Shown in pieces: positions 17,793-27,229 of a stretch of DNA of 64,000 nucleotides. Below the pieces are notes generated by a model. That model did no database searches and was not told the origin of the DNA. It worked only from the letters and a program-made list of their open reading frames with translations. Location: contig JAFTYM010000013.1 in assembly GCA_017461585.1 (NCBI GenBank), positions 39,608 to 103,607 of the forward strand. Reading direction: 5' to 3'. The position numbers and the translations under genes were made by a program. Origin of the DNA: Oscillospiraceae bacterium (GTDB lineage: Bacteria > Bacillota > Clostridia > Oscillospirales > Oscillospiraceae). Position 1 is the stretch's first letter. Each line of letters begins with the position of its first letter.

Positions 17793-18629
17793 CTAAATAT
17801 TCAGCAGCACAAGGGCTGCGAGGATAATGCCCAGAGCTGCCCATTGCCGCTTGCCCAATTTTTCCTTAAACGCAAGAACACCAACAAGCGTTACCACCAG
17901 TATCGTTGCAACGCTGAAAGTGGGATATGCGATAACAGCGTCCACACTCTCTAAAGACTTCAGCAGAAACTTTGCGGAAAAGAAATTCGGGATGCCGATA
18001 AGCGCACCGTAAATCAGCTCATTTTTACCGATTTTCTGCTTTTTATATACCATCAGGCACAGGCAGAGAATAAAGGCTGTAGCAAAGGTGTACAGCAAAA
18101 ACTGCTGAGAGAGTGCCGCATTTCCCACTTCCTCAAACACTTTTGACATGGCATCTGCAGTTCCGCCGCAAAGCAAAAGCAGTATAAGTCCAACTTTAAA
18201 GCCCCTGCCGTTTTCGTCCTTTTCGAGGTTTATCATGAGTATTGCAATTATTGCCAGCACAAAACCGATTACCTGTACAGCTTCCGGCATTTCGCCAAAC
18301 AGTAATATCGACAGCACCATAGGCACCAGAAGTCCCAGCTTCATAAAAGTAGACGCAAGTACGACACCGTTGCGCTTTACGTTCAGCTGAAACAGCACAA
18401 AAGACGCAAGATACAGAACTCCGTTTACAGCTCCGAGCCCAAGTGTCTGTCCCAAACCTTCAATTTCGGGGATCATGCTGCCAAAACCCGCAAAGCCTGC
18501 AGCAAGGCACATACATACAAGATAGTTTACAGAGAGCATGGCAATATTGCCCTTTACCTTGTCTGTACTCAGGCGCATCACCAGAGAGACAAGAGCGCTG
18601 CTTATGATAGCAAGAAGCAAATAGATCAC
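17793..18629 (-). CDS. EamA/DMT family transporter
   Basis: 278 residues, about ten membrane helices in two repeats, typical of the drug/metabolite transporter superfamily; the second repeat ends in LGVLAFKEKLGKRQWAALG. Substrate unknown. GTG 18629 is chosen because GGAGG lies 9 nt upstream (GGAGGAAACTGTCC-GTG); the frame extends further but without an SD. It is divergent from the RNA methyltransferase gene. Confidence 0.85.
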   Translation of the reverse strand: MIYLLLAIISSALVSLVMRLSTDKVKGNIAMLSVNYLVCMCLAAGFAGFGSMIPEIEGLGQTLGLGAVNGVLYLASFVLFQLNVKRNGVVLASTFMKLGLLVPMVLSILLFGEMPEAVQVIGFVLAIIAILMINLEKDENGRGFKVGLILLLLCGGTADAMSKVFEEVGNAALSQQFLLYTFATAFILCLCLMVYKKQKIGKNELIYGALIGIPNFFSAKFLLKSLESVDAVIAYPTFSVATILVVTLVGVLAFKEKLGKRQWAALGIILAALVLLNI

Positions 18630-18682
18630 GGACAGTTTCCTCCAAAAGTCGTTTTTTATATAGTACCATGAAAAAAGTAAAA

Positions 18683-18711
18683 TTGACACACTTTTGCGCA
18701 AACACTATAAT
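18683..18711 (+). promoter_or_regulatory. Consensus sigma-A promoter
   Basis: TTGACA (18683-18688), exactly 17 nt, TATAAT (18706-18711): a perfect consensus 29 bp upstream of the TrmH-family start. Confidence 0.92.
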
Positions 18712-18739
18712 GATTACAGTATTTTTTAAGGAGAACACC

Positions 18740-19540
18740 ATGGCAGACATCATAGAGATAAAAGATTTCAGCGCCAAAGAGCTTGATATATACGCACGTC
18801 TCACCGAGGTTCAGCTTTTAAACCGCGAACACCCCGAGGACGGACTTTTTATCGCAGAGAGCCCCAAGGTAATAGAGCGGGCGCTTAACGCAGGATATGA
18901 GCCTGTTTCTTTTCTCATGGAGAAAAAGCACATCGACACACAGGGCAAAGAAATACTGGAGAAATGTGTAAGCACGCCTGTGTACACCGCAGAATTTGAC
19001 GTGCTGACTCAGCTGACAGGCTTTCAGCTTACCCGCGGTATGCTCTGTGCCATGCGAAGAAAACCGCTGCCCGGCCTCTCCGATATATGCAGTAACGCAA
19101 AGCGTATAGCGATTTTGGAAAACGTCATGAACCCAACCAACGTAGGCGCTATTTTCCGCTCTGCCGCAGCCCTCAACATGGACGCAGTTCTCCTGACTTC
19201 AGATTGCTCAAATCCCCTTTACCGCAGAGCAATCAGGGTGAGCATGGGCACGGTTTTCCAGATACCGTGGTCTTTCACGGAAAACCCCAATGAAATAAAA
19301 AAGTACGGCTTTAAAACAGCCGCACTTGCACTGTGTGAAAACACATTGTCAATCAGAGATCCACGTCTTTTAAAAGAGGAAAAGCTGGCACTCATCTTAG
19401 GCGCTGAGGGAGACGGACTTCGGGATACCACCATCGCAGACTGCGACTACACCGTCAAGATACCCATGAGCCACGGAGTTGACTCATTAAACGTCGCCGC
19501 TGCCAGCGCAGTCGCTTTTTTCCAAATCGCAGGAGAATAA
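18740..19540 (+). CDS. TrmH/SpoU family RNA 2'-O-methyltransferase
   Basis: 266 residues. A small N-terminal substrate-binding domain (residues 1-90, LTEVQLLNREHPEDGLFIAE) precedes the SPOUT knot domain with its three motifs: ENVMNPTNVGAIFRSAAAL, LILGAEGDGL and IPMSHGVDSLNVAAASAVA. It methylates a ribose in rRNA or tRNA; the exact site is not predictable. ATG 18740 follows AAGGAG and lies downstream of a perfect promoter. Monocistronic. Confidence 0.93.
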   Translation: MADIIEIKDFSAKELDIYARLTEVQLLNREHPEDGLFIAESPKVIERALNAGYEPVSFLMEKKHIDTQGKEILEKCVSTPVYTAEFDVLTQLTGFQLTRGMLCAMRRKPLPGLSDICSNAKRIAILENVMNPTNVGAIFRSAAALNMDAVLLTSDCSNPLYRRAIRVSMGTVFQIPWSFTENPNEIKKYGFKTAALALCENTLSIRDPRLLKEEKLALILGAEGDGLRDTTIADCDYTVKIPMSHGVDSLNVAAASAVAFFQIAGE

Positions 19541-19544
19541 AAAA

Positions 19545-19570
19545 ACAGGCAGGTCGCAAGACCTGCCTGT
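19545..19570. terminator. Bidirectional intrinsic terminator
   Basis: 11-bp perfect stem ACAGGCAGGTC/GACCTGCCTGT, tetraloop GCAA, between convergent genes. Confidence 0.88.
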
Positions 19571-19584
19571 AAATTTTATGGTTT

Positions 19585-20742
19585 TTATTCCAGACCTACA
19601 AGACCGTAGAGGTTTGTAATATCTGTGCCGTCCCACTCATACTCCATGTATGCCATCATGCCGTTTGTGTAGGTAACAAGGATTGCACCTGCGCAAACCT
19701 GGAAAGTACCCTCGTTAGAAAGGGACTCACCGTTGATTGTGGATGTTACATAGAAGTCAACACCGTCAAAGATGATTTCGTAGTAGATACCGTAAGCATC
19801 TGTGTACTCCCATGTACCCTGAAGGTATGCGGAAACAGCAGCGTTTGTTGCATCATCAACAGAAGCGAACAGGGGATTTACAACTACGGATGTGATATGG
19901 GGGTTAGCGCCCTCGTACCAGTAGAGGAAGCCTTCCATATCAATAATTGTGCCGATTGTAAGAGCTTCGACAGCTTCATAAACATCTGTGCCGTCGCCGC
20001 GGAGATAGCTCTCAACTACAAAGTTATATACAGCACCGCCAACGGAAACGTTGAAGTAAATATCGTCACCTGCTGTGCCGCTGCCGTCCCACTTGTACAG
20101 GTAGGGAACTTCGTTGCCTTCAGCGTCAACAGAGGGCTCTACCTTCATTGTGGAGAAGGATACGAACTCGTTCTGGTGAGCAATAAGCTCATCTGTGCCG
20201 AGAAGGGATGTTACATCAAGGGGCTCTGCAACAAAATTGCCATCGAGAATCTCGAATGTAGCGTCAACGATCTCAACCTCGCCTGCCCACTCAGCCTTGT
20301 AACCTGTTACGCGGATCTTTGTGCCGGGAACCAGCTTGTCGTAGTCTTCCTGAGAGCAGGGCATATCATAGAGGAAATATGCGCCATCTTCTGCCTGTGT
20401 GTAGAAGGAGCCTACGCCGCCAACACCGTCTTTCTCCCACCAGCCCTGCTTGTCCTGAACATAAGTCTCAACAACGACCTTTGCGTCAAGCTCTGCAGCA
20501 ACGAACTCATCGTGAGTCATGACAACAACTTCTTCGGGGATCTCAGCGTCTCCTGCTGTCTCGCCGTCTGCCTCAGCGCCGCCCTCAATGGAGTCGCCTG
20601 CTTCTGCGTCTGTGTTTGTGTCTGCACCTGCATCTGTATTTACGTCTGCATCAGCATCTGTACCTGCGTCCTTATTTCCGCCGCAAGCTACGAGAGCAAA
20701 TACCATAACCAGTGCAAGTAAAAGTGCAATGATTTTTTTCAT
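19585..20742 (-). CDS. Lipoprotein with acidic linker and OB-like domain
   Basis: 385 residues. Signal peptide with lipobox LVACGG, then an Asp/Ala/Thr-rich linker (about residues 22-70), then a globular part. Residues about 95-180 (VVVETYVQDKQGWW to GTKIRVTGYKAEW) look like an OB-fold. The C-terminal 85 residues (LQGTWEYTDAYGIYYEIIFD onward) form a separate lipocalin-like beta domain. No catalytic motif. ATG 20742 (MKKIIALLL) is chosen for its AAAGGAAG site. Probably surface-exposed; function unknown. Confidence 0.78.
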   Translation of the reverse strand: MKKIIALLLALVMVFALVACGGNKDAGTDADADVNTDAGADTNTDAEAGDSIEGGAEADGETAGDAEIPEEVVVMTHDEFVAAELDAKVVVETYVQDKQGWWEKDGVGGVGSFYTQAEDGAYFLYDMPCSQEDYDKLVPGTKIRVTGYKAEWAGEVEIVDATFEILDGNFVAEPLDVTSLLGTDELIAHQNEFVSFSTMKVEPSVDAEGNEVPYLYKWDGSGTAGDDIYFNVSVGGAVYNFVVESYLRGDGTDVYEAVEALTIGTIIDMEGFLYWYEGANPHITSVVVNPLFASVDDATNAAVSAYLQGTWEYTDAYGIYYEIIFDGVDFYVTSTINGESLSNEGTFQVCAGAILVTYTNGMMAYMEYEWDGTDITNLYGLVGLE

Positions 20743-20821
20743 TTTGGTCTTCCTTTCATAAGACATAAGTAATTCCAATTATACAACTAAAAAAACATAA
20801 ATCAATCCATAAATTTACGTT

Positions 20822-22414
20822 TTATTTAGCTTTTTTGGCTTTTTTTACGGTTTCTGCCACAACATAGGCGATTATCAGCACCCACACAGCCACAAGAGCT
20901 GCTATCAGCGTCTTTGAGGCTGCAGGCATTTCACCAAGGTTTGCCTTGCCGCCGCCCGAGGATATCTGATCCAAGTGGTACAGCGAAATCATCTCGGCAA
21001 AGAGATTTTCCATATAGGTATCGTCAATAGTCTCTTTGCGCCGTGTGGACTTTGCCGTATTCTCTATCATCTGCCCTGCAGCATTTCGCAAGGATGCAGA
21101 GCCGTTGAAAACTGCGGTTGTAAATGTGTTTTCCGTGTTGTCAAGAAGGAGCTGAGATGCCTCTATCTTGACGCGGTAATAGAGCTCATTGTCCTCTCCG
21201 CATCTGGACATATAGTCGCGGTACTCTTCGCTTTCCTGCGCCTTGGATGTAACGGGAACATAGCCTTCCGTCTGGGAGTAAGCTATCTGCACATCGTTTG
21301 TCAGCATATACTGGGCAAACAGCCATGAAGCCAGAACTTCCTGCGGATCTTCCTTGTTGAACACACAGATGGATGGCCCCTGAGATATCATAGTGGGATT
21401 TTCGGGGTCGTACTGAGGAATCGTCATTACCTCTATCTCAAAGTCAACCAGTTTGTCCTCTGCAATGTCGATAAGAGGAGCATCGGGTCCCATCCATGTA
21501 GCACCTGCCGTGGAGTCCACCGCGAAGATGCACTGTCCTGCGTTCAAGAAGTTTGCAGGATAGCTGGATATCTTAAATGTGGAGAATGCGCCTGTTGCAG
21601 TATGCTCTGAAATATCGTACAGAATCTCTTTTGTGGTGTCGTTGAACGCCTGAATAACGCCGTTATCCGTAGAAAATCCGGCACCTTGCTGCTTCAGCAT
21701 CTGAATCATCATATTGTCGGTAGATTTGTAAATAAAGGGAATCATTACATTCTGGCCGTTGATGACATAAGTACCGTCTTCATTTTTGGCAGTTGCCGCC
21801 TCGGATACCTCCCAAACAAAGTCCCACGTCAGGGTTTCGGGAAGTGTAAATCCCAGCTCTTCAACGTATGTCTTGTTGATATAGCATGCCTCCGTAGAGC
21901 GCATATATGGCATAGCATAATACTGTCCGTTTACCATGCACTCTTCCAGAAAATCGGGAATTATCTCATCCTTTGCGGGTGCGTCAAACAGCACTTCGCT
22001 GCCGCCTAAACCGTACTTTTCATGGGTGAACAGGTCATCTAAGGGAACGACCGTGTTTTCACCTGTGAGATAGGTTGCGATATGGTCGGGATATGTGATG
22101 CAGACATTGGGTGTTGTTCCCGTTGCGATGTTTGTAATAACATCGTTGTAAATCTTGCCGTAGTCTGTGTAAAGACGTAAGGTTACGGTGATGTTGGGAT
22201 AAATCTCCTGAAAATCTGCAATAGCCTGCTCATATATTCTGGTTTGGGTCACGTTTGTGTCGTTTTTTGCCCAGAATGTTATCTCATACTGCCGGGAGGT
22301 GTCAAACTCCTCGGGAATTTCAAAGCTCACCGTCTCCTTTGAGCCGTGGCAGCCTGTGAGCACAAGGGTGCAAAGCATAACAAGAATAAGTAAAAGTGAT
22401 AAAAGCTTTCTCAT
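20822..22414 (-). CDS. Sugar ABC transporter substrate-binding lipoprotein (family 1)
   Basis: 530 residues. Lipobox LTGCHG at the N-terminus, then a family 1 solute-binding fold (YEITFWAKNDTNVTQTRIYE, FQEIYPNITVTL, ASWLFAQYML). Unusually, the last ~30 residues form a membrane helix with a basic tail (AALVAVWVLIIAYVVAE then KKAKKAK), so it may be anchored at both ends. Its start overlaps the permease stop by ATGA, making it the last gene of the CUT1 operon. Substrate probably a glycoside or glycerol-phosphate-like compound, not resolvable. Confidence 0.88.
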   Translation of the reverse strand: MRKLLSLLLILVMLCTLVLTGCHGSKETVSFEIPEEFDTSRQYEITFWAKNDTNVTQTRIYEQAIADFQEIYPNITVTLRLYTDYGKIYNDVITNIATGTTPNVCITYPDHIATYLTGENTVVPLDDLFTHEKYGLGGSEVLFDAPAKDEIIPDFLEECMVNGQYYAMPYMRSTEACYINKTYVEELGFTLPETLTWDFVWEVSEAATAKNEDGTYVINGQNVMIPFIYKSTDNMMIQMLKQQGAGFSTDNGVIQAFNDTTKEILYDISEHTATGAFSTFKISSYPANFLNAGQCIFAVDSTAGATWMGPDAPLIDIAEDKLVDFEIEVMTIPQYDPENPTMISQGPSICVFNKEDPQEVLASWLFAQYMLTNDVQIAYSQTEGYVPVTSKAQESEEYRDYMSRCGEDNELYYRVKIEASQLLLDNTENTFTTAVFNGSASLRNAAGQMIENTAKSTRRKETIDDTYMENLFAEMISLYHLDQISSGGGKANLGEMPAASKTLIAALVAVWVLIIAYVVAETVKKAKKAK

Positions 22415-23286
22415 CCCTTTGTACCTCCCCTTGAAACGCCCTCCATTATCTTATTGCGGAATATCAGAAACAACACAATAAGAGGAACGGAGATAACCAC
22501 TACCGCCGCCATCATGGCAGGGATATTTTCACGTCCGAAGCCGTTTTCGCGGATGTACTGGATGCCGTTTGAAACGAGATAGTAATTCTCATTGTCGGTG
22601 ATAAGTCGCGGCCAGACGTAAGAGTTCCAGCACTCGATGACCTTGAGAATTGTAATAGTCACGATTGTGGGCTTGCAGATAGGTATCATTACCTTTGTAA
22701 GGTATTTAAAGTCTGACGTTCCGTCCACCTTTGCGGCATAGTAAAGCTCATCAGGAATCTGTGCAAAGTTTTCCTTCAAAAGATAGATATAAAATACCGA
22801 TGTTACCGACGGCAGGATAAGACCCATAAAGCTGTTTCGCATTTCCCAGTTTGTGATCGTCACATAGTTTGTAATAACAACAAGCTCGGAAGGGATCATC
22901 ATAAGAGCGAGAAACAGGGTAAACACAAGGTCGCGTCCTTTAAACTGCAGACGGGAAAAAGCAAACGCCGCAAGAACTGTTACGATAAGCATTATGGCTG
23001 TAGTTGCTGCCGTGAATATTATTGTGTTGAGGAAATAATCTGCCAGAGGCACAGCCGTAAACGCATCTATATAGTTTTGGAATGTGGGCGCAAGGGTGAA
23101 AAATTGGGGTATATATTCAGAGTTATATGCGCTGTAGCTCTTTATTGATGTAAGCACCATCCAGTAGAAGGGGAACAGTACCAGCACAGCCCATATTACG
23201 AGAAATGCGTATACAATAATGTTTCTTATTGTCTTGCGTCTCTTTGCATTTCTCTCGATGGTCTCAAAATCTTTCTGATTACTCAT
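22411..23286 (-). CDS. Carbohydrate ABC transporter permease (MalG/UgpE type)
   Basis: 291 residues, six membrane helices. The cytoplasmic EAA loop is YYAAKVDGTSDFKYLTKVMIP. An N-terminal basic segment precedes the first helix. It forms the membrane channel with the MalF-type partner upstream. GGAGGTGGGAGC precedes ATG 23286; 15 bp separate it from the upstream permease. Confidence 0.92.
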   Translation of the reverse strand: MSNQKDFETIERNAKRRKTIRNIIVYAFLVIWAVLVLFPFYWMVLTSIKSYSAYNSEYIPQFFTLAPTFQNYIDAFTAVPLADYFLNTIIFTAATTAIMLIVTVLAAFAFSRLQFKGRDLVFTLFLALMMIPSELVVITNYVTITNWEMRNSFMGLILPSVTSVFYIYLLKENFAQIPDELYYAAKVDGTSDFKYLTKVMIPICKPTIVTITILKVIECWNSYVWPRLITDNENYYLVSNGIQYIRENGFGRENIPAMMAAVVVISVPLIVLFLIFRNKIMEGVSRGGTKG

Positions 23287-23301
23287 TTTGCTCCCACCTC
23301 C

Positions 23302-24192
23302 TTAATAGTGCACGTGCTTACGGGAAATAAGCAGGTTTATAACGGTTATGGTGAGGACTATTGCAAACAGAATGATAGCCGCAGCTGATGCATAAGAGGG
23401 ATATCCTCCGCCCTCGCCGTAGAGCATATCGTAGATATAACCGACAATGGTGTTCATCTCCGCTGCATTAAGCTCTGTACCGAAGAGTGCGACCGCATCG
23501 CTGTACGCCTTGAACGCTCCGATAAAGCCTGTGATTATGAGGTAAAACAGGGTGGGAGAAATCATGGGCAGAGTGATTTTTGTAAAAATCCTCATGCGGG
23601 ATGTTCCGTCTATTCTTGCAGCGTTGTAATAATCCTGATTTACAGACGCCAGCGCACTTGTAAGAACAAGAATTTTAAAGGGCATAACGACCCAAATCGT
23701 GTAAAGACAGAGAACAAACATCTTTGCCCAGTAAGGTCCGCCGATAAAGTCAACCGAGCTGCCGCCAAAGAAGTTTATTATCAGGTTTACAAGGCCCTCG
23801 GTATAGTCTGTCTGCTTGAATAAAATCATGAAGACAAGGCCTACTGCCAGCGTGTTTGTGACGTAGGGCAGAAAATAAACCGTTTGGAACAGGTTTCTCA
23901 CCTTTTTAATGGAGCTAAGTCCTGCGGAAATGAGCAGAGCCAGCCCCGTAGAAAGGGGAACTGTGATTATAACAAGGATAAATGTATTCTTCAGCGCCTG
24001 CAGGAAATAGGGGTCGCGAAGAACATATGAGTAATTATATGTACCAACTCCGAAAAATGTCTGGGAAGCAGAGTTATACCCCTCTTCAAAAGAGTAGATG
24101 AAAACATCTATCAGAGGGTAAACCATGAAAAATCCCAGAAACACTATGGCAGGCAGCAGATACAGCCAGCCTTTTAAGTTTCTTTTTTCCAT
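23302..24192 (-). CDS. Carbohydrate ABC transporter permease (MalF/UgpA type)
   Basis: 296 residues, six helices, EAA loop YYNAARIDGTSRMRIFTKITLP. Second channel subunit of the CUT1 importer. GGGAGAAG precedes ATG 24192; it lies 11 bp after the ATPase stop. The absence of the large MalF periplasmic loop places it closer to UgpA/LacF-type proteins. Confidence 0.92.
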   Translation of the reverse strand: MEKRNLKGWLYLLPAIVFLGFFMVYPLIDVFIYSFEEGYNSASQTFFGVGTYNYSYVLRDPYFLQALKNTFILVIITVPLSTGLALLISAGLSSIKKVRNLFQTVYFLPYVTNTLAVGLVFMILFKQTDYTEGLVNLIINFFGGSSVDFIGGPYWAKMFVLCLYTIWVVMPFKILVLTSALASVNQDYYNAARIDGTSRMRIFTKITLPMISPTLFYLIITGFIGAFKAYSDAVALFGTELNAAEMNTIVGYIYDMLYGEGGGYPSYASAAAIILFAIVLTITVINLLISRKHVHY

Positions 24193-24203
24193 GATACTTC
24201 TCC

Positions 24204-25295
24204 CTAAAACTCTATGCGCTCTTCTGTTTCCTTATCGAAAACAAACAGCTTGTTGGGCTTGATGTCAAAACGAACTGTCTTTTTGCTTGTGTCAACAACA
24301 TTCTCCGAGCTGATGATAGAGCGGATGCTCTCACCCTCAGATGCTGCATTTTTGGAGATAACGCTTATATCGCGTCCCATTACCTCAACGCCCACAAGGT
24401 CGCAGGTAAATGCGCCGCTCTCCGAGAGCACAAAGCCTTCGGGACGGATTCCCACGTATACATCTCTGTCGGAAACATTTGGAACATCCATGACCGCGTC
24501 TTCACCGATGTACAGCTTGCCGCCTGCAATCTTTCCTGTAAATACGTTGATGGAAGGTGTACCCAAAAACTTTGCAACGAACAGGTTTATGGGCTCATCA
24601 TAAACCTCCTGCGGCTTACCGATCTGATTGATAACGCCGTCTTTCATAACAACGATCATATCGGAGATGCTCATTGCCTCTTCCTGATCGTGGGTTACGA
24701 AAACAGTTGTAATACCCGTCTCACGCTGGATGCGGCGTATCTCCTCTCTTGTCTGCAGACGAAGTCTTGCATCTAGGTTGGATAAAGGCTCGTCCAAAAG
24801 CAGAAGATTGGGCATTTTTACAAGTGCGCGGGCAATCGCCACACGCTGCTGCTGACCGCCGGAGAGTTCGGCAGGCTTTCTGTCCATAAGTCCGTCGATC
24901 TGCACCATTTTTGCCGCCTCAAGTGCCTTTTCCTGCATGGCTGCCTTTGTCAGCTTTTTGTCACCCTTCAGGTTCTGCAGAGGGAACATGATGTTCTGCT
25001 CAACCGTCAGATGCGGGTACAGGGCATAGTTCTGGAATACAAGTCCGATGCCGCGGTTTTCTGCAGGCAGATGAGTTACATCGTCCTCGCCGAAGAATAT
25101 CTTTCCTTCCGTGGGCGTCTGCAGACCGCTTAAAAGATTAAGGGTGGTACTTTTACCGCAGCCTGAGGGCCCCAAAAGTCCCACAAGTGTACCGTCGGGA
25201 ATTTCAAAATTGAAATTGTTCACCGCGATAACATCTTTTTTCTCCTTGCCGCGTCCGGGGAATTTCTTTGTCAGATTCTGTAATACAACTTTCAT
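24204..25295 (-). CDS. Sugar ABC transporter ATP-binding protein (UgpC/MsmX type)
   Basis: 363 residues. Walker A GPSGCGKST, signature ELSGGQQQRVAIARA, Walker B LLLDEPLSNLDA, then a C-terminal regulatory OB domain (about residues 240-363, VGIRPEGFVL). First gene of the operon ATPase-MalF-MalG-SBP; each CUT1 operon usually lacks its own ATPase in Firmicutes, so carrying one suggests a dedicated system. Promoter at 25341-25369. Confidence 0.93.
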   Translation of the reverse strand: MKVVLQNLTKKFPGRGKEKKDVIAVNNFNFEIPDGTLVGLLGPSGCGKSTTLNLLSGLQTPTEGKIFFGEDDVTHLPAENRGIGLVFQNYALYPHLTVEQNIMFPLQNLKGDKKLTKAAMQEKALEAAKMVQIDGLMDRKPAELSGGQQQRVAIARALVKMPNLLLLDEPLSNLDARLRLQTREEIRRIQRETGITTVFVTHDQEEAMSISDMIVVMKDGVINQIGKPQEVYDEPINLFVAKFLGTPSINVFTGKIAGGKLYIGEDAVMDVPNVSDRDVYVGIRPEGFVLSESGAFTCDLVGVEVMGRDISVISKNAASEGESIRSIISSENVVDTSKKTVRFDIKPNKLFVFDKETEERIEF

Positions 25296-25340
25296 ACTGT
25301 CACGTTCCTTTGCTCAGTAGTATAAGTTCTCTGACTTTAT

Positions 25341-25369
25341 ATTATATTATCTTACTCCTTGCATTTCAA
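25341..25369 (-). promoter_or_regulatory. Promoter of the CUT1 sugar transporter operon
   Basis: TTGAAA (25369-25364), 17 nt, TATAAT (25346-25341), 46 bp upstream of the ATPase gene. No clear operator dyad was seen. Confidence 0.8.
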
Positions 25370-25462
25370 GGTAAGCCACGTCGCTTTTACTGTACAAACC
25401 CCAAAAAATGTGTTAAATATAATATAATTGCAATTAGCAAATAAGAAAGTGAGGTTTCTTTT

Positions 25463-26647
25463 ATGTCTTCCAACAAGAGAAACGGTCTTATAACCGCAAT
25501 AATCTGTTTTGCGGTATTCTTTGCCGGTACATACGCACAATATCAGATATCCCCTCTGTCTCTTTCCATTATGGAGCAGCTGGGCATCAACGAGGTGCAG
25601 TATTCTCAGCTCTTCACAGTATGCATGTTCCCCGCCCTGCTTCTCAGCATCGTATCAGGTCTTCTCTGTGACAAATACGGTGTTAAGGCAACGGTGGGCA
25701 TCGCGCTTATTCTCTCAACAGCAGGTATCGTTCTGCGTGTGTTCACAAACAGCTATGCCGCAACGCTGGGCTGTATGCTGGTTTTAGGTCTCGGCTGTGT
25801 ATTTATGACAGCATCCTCTGCAAAGGTCCTGTCTCCCCATTTCTCCCCCAAAGAGCTCTCAAGCATTATGGGTCCTGTCTCCGCAGGTACATCTGTGGCT
25901 ATGTTCGTTGCCATGGCAACTACCGCATGGCTTCCCGGAGTTAAGGCAGCCTACACCGTAGCTGCCGTTTTGGCAGTTCTTGTTCTTGCCGCATGGTATA
26001 TCTGCATTAAAAATCCTGAAAAAGCGCCAAGTGAGCCCACAGAGGGCGTCTCCATGAAAGAGAGCCTTCTCGCCTGTCTCAAGAGCAGAAATGTCTGGCT
26101 CGGCGGTCTTACACTTATGTTCGTCCTCGTTCCTCAGGTCATTATCTCCTCTTTCCTGCCTCAGGCTCTGCAGACAGAAAAGGGTATGTCTGGCACTTTG
26201 GCAGGCTATATCACCTCTGCATATATGCTTGGCTCTATAGCAGGCTCCATGGCAGGTCCCAAGATTTTTGCAACATTTAAGCCCAAGAGAGCTTTCCTCA
26301 CAGCACTGTCTGTCCTCACAGCGATCATCGCCGCTTTTGGCTGGCATATTGCAAATCCTGTAATTTTAATCATCGTTATGGTCATCTGCGGCTTTTCCAT
26401 CAACACATTTATGCCCATCGTATACGCCCTGCCCATCTCCCTTCCTGAGATCGGACCTGTATACGCAGGCACAGCAGGCGGTTTAAGCGCCACAATTCAA
26501 ATGATCGGCGCAACTATTATCCCCTCATATATTCTCGCGCCTATATTCAAAAATAATTTCAAAGGTCTGTTTATCGCAGCAGGCTGCTTTGCTCTTTGTT
26601 CCGTAATAAGCGCAAATCTCCTGCCCCTGTTCGGCAAAAAGAAGTAA
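25463..26647 (+). CDS. MFS transporter
   Basis: 394 residues, 12 helices, with the loop 2-3 motif SGLLCDKYGVKATVG and a central cytoplasmic loop near residue 185. Resembles the nitrate/cyanate-type (NNP/CynX) or oxalate/formate-type antiporters, but the substrate cannot be given. GTGAGG precedes ATG 25463. Divergent from the sugar ABC operon; a TATAAT-like -10 (25418-25423) has no good -35. Confidence 0.85.
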   Translation: MSSNKRNGLITAIICFAVFFAGTYAQYQISPLSLSIMEQLGINEVQYSQLFTVCMFPALLLSIVSGLLCDKYGVKATVGIALILSTAGIVLRVFTNSYAATLGCMLVLGLGCVFMTASSAKVLSPHFSPKELSSIMGPVSAGTSVAMFVAMATTAWLPGVKAAYTVAAVLAVLVLAAWYICIKNPEKAPSEPTEGVSMKESLLACLKSRNVWLGGLTLMFVLVPQVIISSFLPQALQTEKGMSGTLAGYITSAYMLGSIAGSMAGPKIFATFKPKRAFLTALSVLTAIIAAFGWHIANPVILIIVMVICGFSINTFMPIVYALPISLPEIGPVYAGTAGGLSATIQMIGATIIPSYILAPIFKNNFKGLFIAAGCFALCSVISANLLPLFGKKK

Positions 26648-26650
26648 GCA

Positions 26651-26680
26651 AAAAAGCGTGTACTCATGTACACGCTTTTT
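26651..26680 (+). terminator. Terminator of the MFS gene
   Basis: 13-bp perfect stem AAAAAGCGTGTAC/GTACACGCTTTTT, loop TCAT. Confidence 0.88.
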
Positions 26681-26739
26681 CTATACAACATCCCCCCTCA
26701 TCTGCTATAATATAACAAAAATCAATGGAGGTTTAATAT

Positions 26740-27216
26740 ATGTTCAGAGAACTTACAAGAACAAAGACTCCTCTGACAGAAGAAGAGTGCAAAGATCTTT
26801 TAAAAACGGAGCTCCGCGGTGTTCTGTCTGTTATGGGTGACAACGATTATCCGTACGGACTTCCCATAAATTTTTTATACAACGAAGAAACCGGCAAGAT
26901 ATATTTTCACAGCGGCAGAACAGGCTACAAGCTTGAAGCGATTCAGCGAAACAGCAAGGTTTCCTTCTGCGTTTATGATAAAGGTTTCCGCAAAGAAGGC
27001 GACTGGGCTCTGAATATCAAAAGCGTTGTTGCTTTCGGAAAAATCCGCATCATCGACAGCCGTGAAGAAAATGACGATATTATGCGCAAGCTCAGCTATC
27101 GTTTTACTGACGACTCAAAATTCATTGAATTTCTTATTTCAGAGCACGGAGATGAGGTTTTGTGCTTTGAAATGACAATTGAACACATGACCGGTAAAAT
27201 GGTTTATGAAAAATAG
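26740..27216 (+). CDS. Pyridoxamine 5'-phosphate oxidase-like flavin-binding protein
   Basis: 158 residues with the split-barrel pattern of the NimA/PPOX group: ELRGVLSVMGDNDYPYGLPI, IYFHSGRTGYKLEAIQRNSK and VSFCV. Binds FMN (family knowledge); in NimA-type members it reduces nitroimidazoles, but the function of most is unknown. Good SD (GGAGG) before ATG 26740. Only 13 bp from the GH3 gene, so it heads a three-gene operon. Confidence 0.88.
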   Translation: MFRELTRTKTPLTEEECKDLLKTELRGVLSVMGDNDYPYGLPINFLYNEETGKIYFHSGRTGYKLEAIQRNSKVSFCVYDKGFRKEGDWALNIKSVVAFGKIRIIDSREENDDIMRKLSYRFTDDSKFIEFLISEHGDEVLCFEMTIEHMTGKMVYEK

Positions 27217-27229
27217 GAGGACATTCAAA

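Noticed and set aside
20822-25295. Naming the sugar operon ugpBAEC (glycerol-3-phosphate)
   Set aside because: Gene order is compatible but no substrate-specific residue can be confirmed; other CUT1 systems fit equally.
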